Of a DNA stretch of 64,000 nt, positions 8,788 through 17,772 are shown one piece after another. The position numbers and the translations under genes were made by a program. Below the pieces are notes generated by a model. The model did not search any database, was not told the origin of the DNA, and was given only the letters and a program-made list of their open reading frames with translations. The stretch lies in assembly GCA_028282595.1 (NCBI GenBank), contig JANQHQ010000030.1, positions 62,001 to 126,000 on the forward strand. Direction: 5' to 3'. Each line of letters begins with the position of its first letter. The first letter of the stretch is position 1. The DNA is from Chlorobium sp. (GTDB taxonomy: Bacteria > Bacteroidota > Chlorobiia > Chlorobiales > Chlorobiaceae).

Positions 8788-10758
8788 ATGGCGTTACAAT
8801 ATCGACCGGATATTGACGGCCTTCGTGCAATTGCCGTTCTGGCGGTGATTTTTTTTCATGCTGAAATTCCGGGTTTTTCAGGTGGCTTTGTGGGAGTGGA
8901 TGTCTTCTTTGTTATCTCCGGTTTTCTCATTACATCGATCATTCTCAAAGAAATCAACGCGGGGGGATTTTCCATTGCCCGGTTCTATGAACGGCGTATA
9001 AGAAGGATCTTCCCGGCTCTTTTTCCCGTCATCGCGTTTGCGCTTGTGCTCGGGTTTTTTCTTTTTTATTCGAAATCGTTCAAGGATCTGGGCGGAAGTA
9101 TAGCGGCTACGACCCTTTTCGTTTCAAATCTCTTTTTCTGGCGCCAGGCGGATTATTTCGATGCGGCCGCGATAACGAAGCCGTTGCTTCATACCTGGTC
9201 GCTGGCTGTCGAAGAGCAGTTTTATATTTTTTTCCCGCTTCTGCTCGTTGCCATCAATCTGTTTTTCGGAAAACGCTACTTTGTCTGGCTCCTGTGTATA
9301 TGGATCGTATCCCTCCTGACCAGCATCTATGGTGTCTATACCTATCCCGTGGCGACGTTTTACCTGGTTCCCACCCGGGCGTGGGAGCTGTTGACCGGGT
9401 CGATTCTGGCGCTCGGGGTGCTTCCGCGGCTCACATCCGAATTTCAGAAGGACGGATTGAGTCTGCTGGGACTCGGCCTCATTTGCTTCAGCGTGGTTTT
9501 TTATACCGAATCGACGGCTTTTCCGGGGGCGAGCGCTCTGGCGCCCGTACTCGGCAGCGGTCTGGTGATTTACGCCGGTACGGGCGAGGGGGGGCGTCTG
9601 TCGAAATACCTCGGTGTCAGACCGCTGGTATTCATCGGACTCATCTCCTACTCGCTATACCTCTGGCACTGGCCTCTGTTTGTCTTTACAAAGTATCTGC
9701 TTTTCCGTGCATTGACTCCGATGGAGATTACGCTCATAATTCTCCTCACCTTTGCAATTTCAGTGGTCTCCTACAAGGTGATCGAGCAGCCTTTCAGAGG
9801 CGCCCGGCCGATTGTTCCCCAGAGAAAAAAACTCTTTGCCGTGGCCGGAATCGTCATGCTGGTCGCTTCGTCCCTGGGCATCGTTGTCGATTCCCGGGGA
9901 GGAATGCCGGATCGTTTCCCCGAGGCGGAAGCGGCGACCAGGGATGCCATCCTCGACATGAAAACCGACCGTCAGTGGGTGAATTACGAGGATAACATGA
10001 AAACACTGTTCGGATTATCCGAAGGCGCGATTCCCGCAACGATAGGGACCGAGGGGGCGGTACCGAGTTTTGTGCTCTGGGGGGATTCGCACGCAAAATC
10101 GCTTGTGACCGCGATCGCCGAAAGTGCAAGGCGTTACGGGATTTCAGGGTACGATATCGCGCACGGGCATGTCATTCGCCCCTTGCTTGGCATCGATCTG
10201 GTCGGAGCGACTGACGAAGTCGGCTACAATCAAAGCGTGATAGACTTTATCGGGGCGCGCCCGGAAATTACAACCGTTATTCTCGCGGGTTACTGGAGTT
10301 CGGAAATAAAAATGACCGATGCGGCCGGAGAGTTTCCCGGGAAGCGGCAGCCTTCGGTATTGCTGAAAGCGGGCCTGACAAGAGCTGTCGAAGCTCTGCG
10401 GGCCCTAGGGCGTGACGTCGTGCTTGTCAGCGACATCCCGGTGCTGAAGGACGACCCTCATCGCATCCTGTTTCTGGCCAACAGGTTCAACACAGAGCCC
10501 GATTTTCAGAAAATAGCCTCGACGGCCGCCGACTACCGTGAGAGCAACGGGGAAATTATACCTGTGCTGGAACATCTGGCGAATGAGCCCGGCGTCACGC
10601 TGATCCGTCCCGAGTCCATGCTTTTCGACGAATCCGGACAAACGAGGATAATGGTCGACAATACGATGATCTATATAGACGACGACCATTTGACGACAAA
10701 CGGTTCCCGTTATATTTCGCCGATTTTCGACGAGGTTTTCAGCGAGATGGTTCGGTAG
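8788..10758 (+). CDS. OafA-like membrane acyltransferase with C-terminal SGNH domain
   Basis: This 656-residue protein combines an acyltransferase-3 membrane domain (about residues 1-360, some ten hydrophobic helices) with a soluble SGNH-like domain. The N-terminus YRPDIDGLRAIAVLAVIFFHA has the R-x10-H catalytic motif, and GVDVFFVISGFLI and LLHTWSLAVEEQFYIFFP are family signatures. After an extra helix near residues 345-370 the C-terminal domain shows VLWGDSHAKS, the block I GDSH motif, and DDDHLTTNGSRY, the block V D-x2-H motif. Such proteins O-acetylate surface polysaccharides. Position inside the polysaccharide locus agrees. Confidence 0.9.
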   Translation: MALQYRPDIDGLRAIAVLAVIFFHAEIPGFSGGFVGVDVFFVISGFLITSIILKEINAGGFSIARFYERRIRRIFPALFPVIAFALVLGFFLFYSKSFKDLGGSIAATTLFVSNLFFWRQADYFDAAAITKPLLHTWSLAVEEQFYIFFPLLLVAINLFFGKRYFVWLLCIWIVSLLTSIYGVYTYPVATFYLVPTRAWELLTGSILALGVLPRLTSEFQKDGLSLLGLGLICFSVVFYTESTAFPGASALAPVLGSGLVIYAGTGEGGRLSKYLGVRPLVFIGLISYSLYLWHWPLFVFTKYLLFRALTPMEITLIILLTFAISVVSYKVIEQPFRGARPIVPQRKKLFAVAGIVMLVASSLGIVVDSRGGMPDRFPEAEAATRDAILDMKTDRQWVNYEDNMKTLFGLSEGAIPATIGTEGAVPSFVLWGDSHAKSLVTAIAESARRYGISGYDIAHGHVIRPLLGIDLVGATDEVGYNQSVIDFIGARPEITTVILAGYWSSEIKMTDAAGEFPGKRQPSVLLKAGLTRAVEALRALGRDVVLVSDIPVLKDDPHRILFLANRFNTEPDFQKIASTAADYRESNGEIIPVLEHLANEPGVTLIRPESMLFDESGQTRIMVDNTMIYIDDDHLTTNGSRYISPIFDEVFSEMVR

Positions 10759-10858
10759 CGATGCATCGCCGCCGCGCTGCTATACAAACATCCGCTGAAG
10801 ATAAAAGTTCTTCCGGAACGGGGCCCCTGTCCGGTCGTCATGCCGGGTTTTTCGTTCA

Positions 10859-11644
10859 ATGCAGTTTGCAACTCCTTATGCCATGCAAAGATATGTGTTC
10901 GAGAACGTAGCGATAAGCAGGACAAACCTTCGTGATGCGCTTGCCGATGTTTCGGATCGTTTTCAACGCGACGAATTCGGATACGTCTGTTTCATGGACA
11001 CCCGCACGGCATATCTCGCAAACCGTGACGAGGAGTACCGGTCGATACAGGAGAGCTCCCTGATGACCTTTCCCGACGGCATGCCGCTTGTCTGGGCCGC
11101 CCGCATGCAGGGGCTTTCCGATGTAGGGAAGGTGTCCGGAAAGGATTTCATGGATGCCGTGTTTTCGGTTTCGGAGGAAAACGGCTATACGCACTACTTC
11201 TACGGGAGCACTCCGGAGACGGTTGAAAAGATTCGGGAAAATCTGGGGCGCAAGTATCCCGGACTTGTTATCTTGGGAGCTGTGTCGCCTCCGTTTCAGC
11301 CGTTGGAGGATTTCGATGTCGACGGTCTGGCAGAGGAACTGAACAGGCTCGGGCCGGTGTTTTTCTGGTGCGGTCTCGGTGCTCCAAAGCAGGAATATCT
11401 GATCTCCAGACTTCAGCCGAAACTCGAGCGAACCTGCTGCGCCGGAGTCGGGCTCGCTTTCGAATATCTTGCGGGAACAGTCGCGCGCGCACCGGGATGG
11501 ATGCAGAGGAGCGGTCTCGAATGGGTATTCAGGCTCTTTCAGCAACCCGGAAACATCAGGAGGGTTGCACTCCCTTTTCTCTGGGTGCTCAAAGCGCTGC
11601 TCTTTTCGGTGGCGCGAAAGAAAAATGCCGTTACACGGCGCTGA
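10859..11644 (+). CDS. WecG/TagA/CpsF family glycosyltransferase
   Basis: This 261-residue GT26 enzyme usually transfers N-acetylmannosamine(-uronic acid) or a related sugar to an undecaprenyl-PP-linked acceptor. Family segments are FPDGMPLVWAARMQG (with the catalytic-region aspartate), GKDFMDAVF, YFYGSTPETVEKIRENL, and FWCGLGAPKQEYLISRLQPKL. The C-terminal tail (RAPGWMQRSGLEWVFRLFQQP then a basic, amphipathic end) resembles the membrane-docking appendage of TagA. An ATG at 10883 is an alternative start that would leave MQRYVFENV; neither start has a strong ribosome site. Donor sugar cannot be assigned. Confidence 0.88.
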   Translation: MQFATPYAMQRYVFENVAISRTNLRDALADVSDRFQRDEFGYVCFMDTRTAYLANRDEEYRSIQESSLMTFPDGMPLVWAARMQGLSDVGKVSGKDFMDAVFSVSEENGYTHYFYGSTPETVEKIRENLGRKYPGLVILGAVSPPFQPLEDFDVDGLAEELNRLGPVFFWCGLGAPKQEYLISRLQPKLERTCCAGVGLAFEYLAGTVARAPGWMQRSGLEWVFRLFQQPGNIRRVALPFLWVLKALLFSVARKKNAVTRR

Positions 11645-11737
11645 CGTTTTTTTGCAACATAGAACCTTGTTATCGGCAGTAAAGCCGGAGAACCCGCCCC
11701 CTGATTCTTTAGCTTGACTGTGAACTTCTTGAAAACC

Positions 11738-12439
11738 ATGAAAGCAGTTATTCTTGCAGGCGGGTTGGGTGTTCGCCTTAAACCATTCACTCAAATTATT
11801 CCGAAACCGCTTCTTCCGATAGGAGAGAAGTCCGTTCTGGAAATACAGATAGAGCGGCTGAGAGCGCACGGTTTTACCGATATCTTTCTCGCCACCAACT
11901 ACAAGTCGGACTACATCGAGCGGTTCTTCGGCGACGGCTCCGAGTTCGGTGTCAGGCTTACGATCAGCAGGGAAAAGATTCCTCTCGGCACGGCCGGTCC
12001 ACTGACGCTTCTGCAGGAAAGGCTTGACAGTCCGTTTGTCGTCATGAACGGGGACGTTCTGAGTCTCGTGGATTTCGGAAAGCTCTACGATTTCGCGATG
12101 GAGCAGGATTCGATGCTTACCCTGTGCCTCAAGAAAGAGATCATGCCGTTTGACTTCGGCAACATTTTCTTCGAAGGAGAGCTGGTTACCGGTATCGAGG
12201 AGAAGCCGGATATCGTCATGCATATTCTCGCCGGCATCTACGTCATGAAGCCGGAGATTTTCCGCTTTTTCCCGAAAGATGAATTTTTCGGCATGGACAT
12301 GCTGATAAAGAAAATGCTTGCCGGAAAAGAGAGGGTTTCGAAGTACGAGCTGAAAGATTACTGGCTCGATATCGGTCGTATCGACGACTACTATACGGCT
12401 CAGAAAGAGTACAACGAACATTTCGATACGGGCGGGTAA
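11738..12439 (+). CDS. NDP-hexose nucleotidyltransferase
   Basis: This 233-residue sugar-1-phosphate nucleotidyltransferase begins MKAVILAGGLGVRLKPFTQIIPKP; an upstream TTG at 11714 would add eight residues with no family match, so the ATG is preferred. The activated-sugar signature is GGLGVRLKPFT, with PKPLLPIGEKSVLE, FVVMNGDVLSLVDFGKL and DYWLDIGRIDDYYTAQKEY. It is shorter than RmlA or ManC and resembles the mannose-1-phosphate guanylyltransferase-like group (HddC/RfbM-like). With the following SDR and DegT aminotransferase it probably makes a nucleotide-activated amino sugar. Which nucleotide it uses is not evident. Confidence 0.8.
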   Translation: MKAVILAGGLGVRLKPFTQIIPKPLLPIGEKSVLEIQIERLRAHGFTDIFLATNYKSDYIERFFGDGSEFGVRLTISREKIPLGTAGPLTLLQERLDSPFVVMNGDVLSLVDFGKLYDFAMEQDSMLTLCLKKEIMPFDFGNIFFEGELVTGIEEKPDIVMHILAGIYVMKPEIFRFFPKDEFFGMDMLIKKMLAGKERVSKYELKDYWLDIGRIDDYYTAQKEYNEHFDTGG

Positions 12440-12555
12440 CCTGCGCATATGCAGGTTGCCGGGATTTTGAAAACGCAAAATACCGTCCGCCGTAATCGGG
12501 CGTGCGGCTGAAAATCGCTTTGCGACAAACTCGTTACCGTCACCAAAACGCAACA

Positions 12556-13533
12556 ATGAAACAAACTGTGCTCGTAAGTGGCGGCGCCGGCTATATCGGC
12601 TCCGTGCTGGTTCGCCTGCTGCTTGCCAAAGGCTACCGGGTAAAGGTCATCGACAACCTCTCCTTCGGCGGAGAGCCGATCATCGACCTTCTCAACGAGG
12701 ATAACTTTTCTTTCGTGAAGGGAGACGTGCGCAATGCGGACGATCTCCGGAATGCGCTTGAAGGCGTCGACCATGTCGCACATCTCGCGGCCATAGTCGG
12801 CGATCCGGCGTGCGCCAAACAGCCTGAGCTGACCAGAGAGGTGAACCTCGAAGGGAGCAAGCTCTTCTACCTGCTGGCCGACGAGTGCGGCGCGAAACGT
12901 TTCGTTTTCGCATCGACCTGCAGCAATTACGGAAAAATGGAAGACCCGGAATCCTGCGTGAACGAGGATTCCCTGCTGGCCCCCGTATCGCTTTATGCCG
13001 AAACCAAGGTCGAGGTGGAGCAGTTTCTCCTGAACCAGCCGGCGAGCCGGACCTGCAAGCCGACATCGCTTCGTTTTTCGACCGTTTACGGTCTGTCGCC
13101 CCGACCGAGGTTCGATCTGACCGTAAACGAGTTTGCCAAGGAGCTTGCCATGGGAAGGGAACTGGTCGTGTTCGGAGAGCAGTTCTGGCGTCCCTACTGC
13201 CATGTCGTCGATCTCTGCCGCTCGGTTCTTGCCGTACTCGACGCTCCGGAGGAGGCGGTCGGGTTCGATGTGTTCAACGTCGGCGATACTTCCGAAAATT
13301 ACCGGAAGCAGATGATCGTGGACGAAATCCTCAAACAGATTCCCGATGCACGGATCAAGTATGTCCAGAAAGACGAGGACCCCCGCGACTATCGGGTATC
13401 CTTTCAGAAAATCGTCGACCGGCTGGGGTTTTCGATCACGAAAAGGGTTCCGGACGGCATAGCGCAGGTGATTCAGGTCGTGCGCGACGGTTTCATCACC
13501 GATCCGGACAAGCAGGAGTATCGCAACAGCTGA
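12556..13533 (+). CDS. NAD-dependent epimerase/dehydratase
   Basis: This 325-residue extended SDR starts at MKQTVLVSGGAGYIGSVLVRLL, where the NAD-binding GGAGYIG is in the expected place. The GTG-initiated longer frame from 12502 adds 18 unrelated residues. DHVAHLAAIVGDPAC, a serine/threonine-rich FASTCSNYG and the Y-x3-K in SLYAETKVEVEQF complete the active site. A 13-base gap leads into a DegT-type aminotransferase, so a 4-keto sugar made here could be aminated next. It is distinct from the SDR at 5596-6672 although both carry a CSxYG motif. Confidence 0.84.
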   Translation: MKQTVLVSGGAGYIGSVLVRLLLAKGYRVKVIDNLSFGGEPIIDLLNEDNFSFVKGDVRNADDLRNALEGVDHVAHLAAIVGDPACAKQPELTREVNLEGSKLFYLLADECGAKRFVFASTCSNYGKMEDPESCVNEDSLLAPVSLYAETKVEVEQFLLNQPASRTCKPTSLRFSTVYGLSPRPRFDLTVNEFAKELAMGRELVVFGEQFWRPYCHVVDLCRSVLAVLDAPEEAVGFDVFNVGDTSENYRKQMIVDEILKQIPDARIKYVQKDEDPRDYRVSFQKIVDRLGFSITKRVPDGIAQVIQVVRDGFITDPDKQEYRNS

Positions 13534-13546
13534 GCGGGAGCGGACA

Positions 13547-14674
13547 ATGTACAGAGTGCCTCTTTTCGATCTCAACTACGACGGGCAGGAAGAACAGGCC
13601 GTTCTGGAGACGTTGCGGTCGAAGTGGATTTCGACCGGACCCAGGACGGCGGCGTTCGAGGCGGAATTCGCCGCCATGCTGGGAGCCGGTCACGCGCTGG
13701 CTCTGGCCAACTGCACCGCAGCGCTGCATCTTGCGATGCGGATTCTCGACATAGGGCCGGGAGACGAGGTTATCTGTCCGTCACTGACCTTTGTCGCCAC
13801 GGTCAACGCGATCAGGTATGTCGGGGCGGTTCCCGTTTTCGCCGATATCGTGGACGAATCGAATCCGAACATCGATCCGGACGACATCCGCCGCATGGTG
13901 AACGAGAGGACGAAAGCCGTTATCGTCATGCACTACGCCGGATTTCCGTGCGATATGGGCGCAGTGAAGGAAATTGCAGGCGAACACGGGCTGAAGATCG
14001 TCGAGGACGCCTGCCACGGCCCGCTGTCGGAATACGGGGGCAAAAAGCTCGGTACGCTCGGGGATGTGGGCTGCTTCAGTTTCTTTTCGAACAAGAATCT
14101 CAGTACGGCCGAGGGCGGCATGCTCGTGACGGACGACGCCGCTCTCCACGAAAGGGCCAAACTGCTCCGCTCCCACGGCATGACCACCCTCTCCTTCGAG
14201 CGTTCGAAAGGACACAGTACTTCCTACGATGTGCTCGAACCGGGTTACAACTACCGGATGGACGATCTTCGCGCTTCCCTTGGTCTCGTTCAACTGAAAA
14301 AACTCCGGGAAGATCTTGAAAAACGGTCCGTTGTGAGAGAGTGGTACGAGAAAGCCCTTGCCGATATCGATCAGGTTCTGGTGCCTTTCAGGGGGCACGG
14401 AGAATTCGCGTCGAACTACATTTTTCCCGTCGTGCTGACGGAGGTCCGTCGGAAACACCGGGACGACGTGAGGAATTCGCTGCACGAGGCCGGAGTGCAG
14501 ACAAGCATGCACTACCCGCCGGTGCATCTGTTTTCATTTTACCGGGAATACAGCAGGGAGTTGCCGGTCACGGAACGTGTCGCCGGAAAGCTGATCACGC
14601 TTCCCATGTATTCCAGCCTCGGAAAGAGCGAGGTTGAGTTTGTTGCGACTGCCCTCGGAAATGCTTTCGGGTGA
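13547..14674 (+). CDS. DegT/DnrJ/EryC1/StrS family PLP aminotransferase
   Basis: This 375-residue sugar aminotransferase of fold type I uses PLP to aminate a keto-sugar nucleotide. Key segments are SKWISTGPRTAAFEAEFA, LALANCTAALHLAMRIL, GDEVICPSLTFVATVNAIRYVGAVPVFADI, VEDACHGPLSEYGGKKLGTLGDVGCFSFFSNKNLSTAEGGML, where the lysine of SNKN binds PLP, and YNYRMDDLRASLGLVQLKKL. The fold is full length. It follows the SDR by 13 bases and is the last gene of the nucleotidyltransferase-SDR-aminotransferase module. The GMC oxidoreductase on the other strand ends about 90 bases downstream. Confidence 0.92.
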   Translation: MYRVPLFDLNYDGQEEQAVLETLRSKWISTGPRTAAFEAEFAAMLGAGHALALANCTAALHLAMRILDIGPGDEVICPSLTFVATVNAIRYVGAVPVFADIVDESNPNIDPDDIRRMVNERTKAVIVMHYAGFPCDMGAVKEIAGEHGLKIVEDACHGPLSEYGGKKLGTLGDVGCFSFFSNKNLSTAEGGMLVTDDAALHERAKLLRSHGMTTLSFERSKGHSTSYDVLEPGYNYRMDDLRASLGLVQLKKLREDLEKRSVVREWYEKALADIDQVLVPFRGHGEFASNYIFPVVLTEVRRKHRDDVRNSLHEAGVQTSMHYPPVHLFSFYREYSRELPVTERVAGKLITLPMYSSLGKSEVEFVATALGNAFG

Positions 14675-14766
14675 CGGAGTCCCCAGCGGTGAAGAGGTGA
14701 TCGGAAACGCGCATGGTTGCCGGGCGGTTTTACGTGCAGAGCAGGCGGCGCGGTCAGAGTCCTTGT

Positions 14767-16323
14767 TCAGGAGAGCAGCCGGCTATTGAGATGGTCCGCC
14801 AGCCGCAAAGCCAACTGTACTATGGTGTAGGTGGGGTTTGCATGGCCTCCGGTGGAAAAAACGCTCGATCCCGACACGTACAAGTTCGCGATGTCGAAAA
14901 TTTTCTGGTTTCTGTCGACGACCCCTTCGTTCGGTGTGGCGCTCATCCTTGTTGTACACATGTGGTGATAGCTTGCGGAAGGTTCCCCGCTTTTCTTGAA
15001 AACGGCCGGGAGTTCAACGTCGGGTTTGTCCAGCGGAAGCAACCAGTCGAAAAGATAAACGCGTCCAAGATCCAGCGTCGCGAAATCTTTCGCGAACCGG
15101 ACCGCCGCCTGCTGGACCGTTCGTCTGTCGGTACGGGTTATTTGCCAGTCGAGAACCACCCTCCTTTTTCCGAACCGGTCCGATTCGGAGCCCAGTGTCA
15201 CCCTGCTGTCCGGATTGATTTCCTGTTCGGCGGCTACGTTCAGCATCCCTTCGTACGGCTCGTCCAACCGTAAACGGCGTCCTGTGATTTTCTGCATGAG
15301 GTCGTTGGCAAAATCCGACTGCCGGATTATGTTTATCAGCCGGTCGCGGAACGTATAGGCCGTTTTGGGCTTTTCCGGTTCGAACCGAAGTCCGAAATTC
15401 AGTGATTTCATGTCGTACATGAACTTTTTCGAAGGCTCGAAAAAGCTCCACGATCGGGGAGGGGGCGCCCAGTTTTCTGAAAGATAGTCCCGTACATGAT
15501 CTTTCAGGGCGAAATGTCCCAAACTGATGTTCGGGTGTTCGGAGAAAAAACGGCCTACCAGTCCGTTGTTGTTGCCGATCCCGTCTTTCTGCTGCCGGTT
15601 CGAGGTCAGCAGAATACGGGCGTTTTCAATTCCACCCATGGTTACGATGAACTGCTTCGCCCTGATTGCGAAGGATCTGTCGTTGTAGTCGCGGATCTCC
15701 ACTTGCCTGACCGCCGAAAGGCTGTCATGCAAGTTTATATCGACGACATTCGCGTTCAGGTAACAGGTCAGGTTTTTTTTCCCTTCGAGCTCTTTTCTGT
15801 ATTTTATGCCGAATCTGGGAACGGGCTCGGACCACCAGAATGCCGCTCTTTGCAAGTTTTTTGATTTTCTGAACGCCTGTAACGGGTCGTTTTCGGGGAA
15901 GCCGTCCGCCGAAAAAAATTTTTCTTCCGCGTTTACGTTCAGGATTGTGTTGGTCTCTGCGATATATGGGTCCAGATCAGCCTTTGTTATCGGCCATCCG
16001 CTATACTTTGTATACGGCTTTGTTTCAAAGTCGATTTCGCTCAGAGTTCTGCACCATCCTCCCCAGCAGTTCGTACTTCCGCCCAGGAGGCGCGTCCTGC
16101 AGGCATCAAGGTCAAAGTAGTTGTTGCCGATATTTTTTCCTTTGTACAAGGATTGGGATTCCTGGGTGTATTTGTCGCCGCCGCCCTCCAGTAAAACGAC
16201 ATTCAGTTTTTCAGACAGCGCCAGCGCCAGAGTGATTCCCGCCGCCCCGGCGCCGCAGATGCAGACATCATATTTTTTGCTGTTAAAATGATCATTCCCG
16301 ACCGAGTGGAGATCGATAATCAT
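14767..16323 (-). CDS. GMC-family FAD oxidoreductase
   Basis: This 518-residue GMC (glucose-methanol-choline) flavoprotein starts with a FAD-binding Rossmann motif CICGAGAAGITLALALSEKLNVVLLEGGG after a short N-terminal extension. LGGSTNCWGGWCRTL is the second FAD segment. The C-terminal catalytic region holds YHHMCTTRMS and VSGSSVFSTGGHANPTYTIVQLALRLADHL, with the conserved histidine and the N-P-T-Y motif. It is the only reading-direction change within the polysaccharide locus and is translated 1 base after a 59-residue Tat-like protein (16325-16504). It could oxidise a hydroxyl of a polysaccharide residue or lipid-linked intermediate. The electron acceptor and substrate are unknown. Confidence 0.85.
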   Translation of the reverse strand: MIIDLHSVGNDHFNSKKYDVCICGAGAAGITLALALSEKLNVVLLEGGGDKYTQESQSLYKGKNIGNNYFDLDACRTRLLGGSTNCWGGWCRTLSEIDFETKPYTKYSGWPITKADLDPYIAETNTILNVNAEEKFFSADGFPENDPLQAFRKSKNLQRAAFWWSEPVPRFGIKYRKELEGKKNLTCYLNANVVDINLHDSLSAVRQVEIRDYNDRSFAIRAKQFIVTMGGIENARILLTSNRQQKDGIGNNNGLVGRFFSEHPNISLGHFALKDHVRDYLSENWAPPPRSWSFFEPSKKFMYDMKSLNFGLRFEPEKPKTAYTFRDRLINIIRQSDFANDLMQKITGRRLRLDEPYEGMLNVAAEQEINPDSRVTLGSESDRFGKRRVVLDWQITRTDRRTVQQAAVRFAKDFATLDLGRVYLFDWLLPLDKPDVELPAVFKKSGEPSASYHHMCTTRMSATPNEGVVDRNQKIFDIANLYVSGSSVFSTGGHANPTYTIVQLALRLADHLNSRLLS

Positions 16324-16324
16324 A

Positions 16325-16504
16325 TCAGTAGTTGATTAAATCTGATTTTTTGAGAACCCAGCCGTTAAGGACGATAAAATCTTCCTCGGTGTCGTCATTG
16401 CCATGAATAAACGATGCTAAAGGCGCGAGCAGAGGGAGCGTAAGGAGCAGCTTGAGAAAACGACGTTTTGAGCTGTCGTACCCGATGTTTTTTTCTTTTC
16501 GCAT
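16325..16504 (-). CDS. 59-residue Tat-signal-like small protein paired with GMC oxidoreductase
   Basis: Reading the minus strand from an ATG at 16504 gives 59 codons ending in TGA at 16327-16325. The N-terminal part is charged and has the sequence SKRRFLKLLLTLPLLAPLAS, close to a Tat consensus but with Lys-Arg at the twin-arginine position, followed by a hydrophobic stretch. The mature tail (DDTEEDFIVLNGWVLKKSDLINY) is short and acidic, then basic. The stop lies 1 base before the GMC start codon, so the two are translationally coupled. The arrangement recalls small Tat-bearing partner subunits of GMC-type dehydrogenases, which export a cofactor-loaded partner by hitchhiking. That role is inferred. 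The ribosome site is weak. Confidence 0.65.
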   Translation of the reverse strand: MRKEKNIGYDSSKRRFLKLLLTLPLLAPLASFIHGNDDTEEDFIVLNGWVLKKSDLINY

Positions 16505-16817
16505 TTCGTTGACATTGTCTGTTGCAAGTAATCGTCCTGGGGCGAAGAGCGGCGCGGAAGGCGCGGAAAAAAAATGGAGAAAGTTCCTTCCATGGCGGAT
16601 GGGATATATTAGATAGTAACAACCTTCGCCGAGAGATCCTAATTGAACGAAAAGATCGAGAGGATTGCGGCATAACGGGGGCGATTGCGCGGTGCGGGAA
16701 GCGGTTCCGCCGATTGCCGCCTGATTCCGGTTGAAAATCCGGCCGGTCCGAAAATAGTGTGCACATCGGCAGACAATTTTCGTTAACTATACGTATAAAC
16801 ATCGAGACGGTTACGTA
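16505..16817. other. Divergent intergenic region between the GMC pair and rmlA
   Basis: These 313 bases separate the minus-strand Tat-like/GMC pair from rmlA on the plus strand, so both promoters should lie here. A TATATTAGA-like AT-rich spot is at about 16609-16617, and the short region before rmlA (16779-16800) is AT-rich. A frame of 70 codons on the plus strand from 16522 starts with TTG, has no ribosome site and no recognisable sequence, and is not annotated. I see no clear -35/-10 pair or conserved RNA. Confidence 0.4.
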
Positions 16818-17690
16818 ATGAAGGGGATCATACTTGCGGGCGGCGCCGGCACACGCCTTTATCCGGTTACCAAGGCAATTTCGAAGCAACTGCTGCCGAT
16901 CTACGACAAGCCCATGATATACTACCCCCTGACAACCCTGATGCTTGCGGGGATACGGGACATTCTCATCATCACGACGCCCGAGGACCGCGAACTCTTC
17001 GTGAAACTTCTCGGGGACGGCGGCGACTGGGGTCTGTGTCTTTCCTACGCAGTTCAGCCCTCGCCGGACGGGCTCGCGCAGGCTTTCATCCTCGGCGAAT
17101 CGTTCCTCTCGGGCGACGACGTTTCGCTCATTCTCGGCGACAACATTTTTTTCGGTTACGGTTTCAAGGCGATGCTCGAGGCCGCAGTCGGGGTCGTTAC
17201 CGAAGAGAGGAAGGCCAATATTTTCGGCTACTACGTCGGCGACCCCGAGCGATACGGCGTGGCGGAATTCGATCGGAGCGGGAACGTGCTGTCGATCACG
17301 GAAAAACCCGAGAGCCCGAAATCGAACTATGCAGTTGTCGGCCTCTATTTCTATACCGGCGACGTGGTCGATATCGCCAAAAACGTCAGGCCTTCGACGA
17401 GGGGCGAGCTCGAGATAACCTCGGTCAACGAAGCCTACCTTGAACGCAGCCGACTCAAATGCACCATTATGGGCCGGGGATTCGCCTGGCTCGATACCGG
17501 AACCCACGAATCCTTTCAGGACGCCGGCAATTTCGTCGAGACAGTCGAAAAACGCCAGGGCCTCAAGATAGCCTGCCCGGAAGAGATCGCCTGGCGCAAC
17601 CGGTGGATCACGGACGACGATCTTTTGAGGATATCGGAGCCCCTGCTCAAGACCCAGTACGGTCAGTACCTCAGAAGACTCCTGAAGTGA
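16818..17690 (+). CDS. rmlA: Glucose-1-phosphate thymidylyltransferase
   Basis: This 290-residue enzyme makes dTDP-glucose from dTTP and glucose 1-phosphate, the first step of dTDP-L-rhamnose synthesis. The signature LAGGAGTRLYPVTKAISKQLLPIYDKPMIYYPL is at residues 6-38 and is diagnostic of RmlA. ILGDNIFFGYGF carries the metal-binding aspartate, and RGFAWLDTGTHESFQDAGNFV is the conserved C-terminal segment. The length is normal. It heads rmlA-rmlC-rmlD-(repeat region)-rmlB, a complete rhamnose pathway in one direction. Confidence 0.96.
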   Translation: MKGIILAGGAGTRLYPVTKAISKQLLPIYDKPMIYYPLTTLMLAGIRDILIITTPEDRELFVKLLGDGGDWGLCLSYAVQPSPDGLAQAFILGESFLSGDDVSLILGDNIFFGYGFKAMLEAAVGVVTEERKANIFGYYVGDPERYGVAEFDRSGNVLSITEKPESPKSNYAVVGLYFYTGDVVDIAKNVRPSTRGELEITSVNEAYLERSRLKCTIMGRGFAWLDTGTHESFQDAGNFVETVEKRQGLKIACPEEIAWRNRWITDDDLLRISEPLLKTQYGQYLRRLLK

Positions 17691-17772
17691 CGGCACGTCC
17701 GGTTTTCCGAAAGAGCTTCCGGCTCCCGTTGCGTGGAACGGTTTGTAAATGTTTCATTATCTCGTTGCCGGC

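Noticed and set aside
10856..12556. A 566-codon minus-strand frame across two polysaccharide genes
   Set aside because: Both plus-strand genes show intact family motifs, and the frame has no recognisable domain or ribosome site.
16522..16734. A 70-codon frame upstream of rmlA
   Set aside because: It starts with TTG, lacks a ribosome site and has unusual composition; left as part of the divergent intergenic region.
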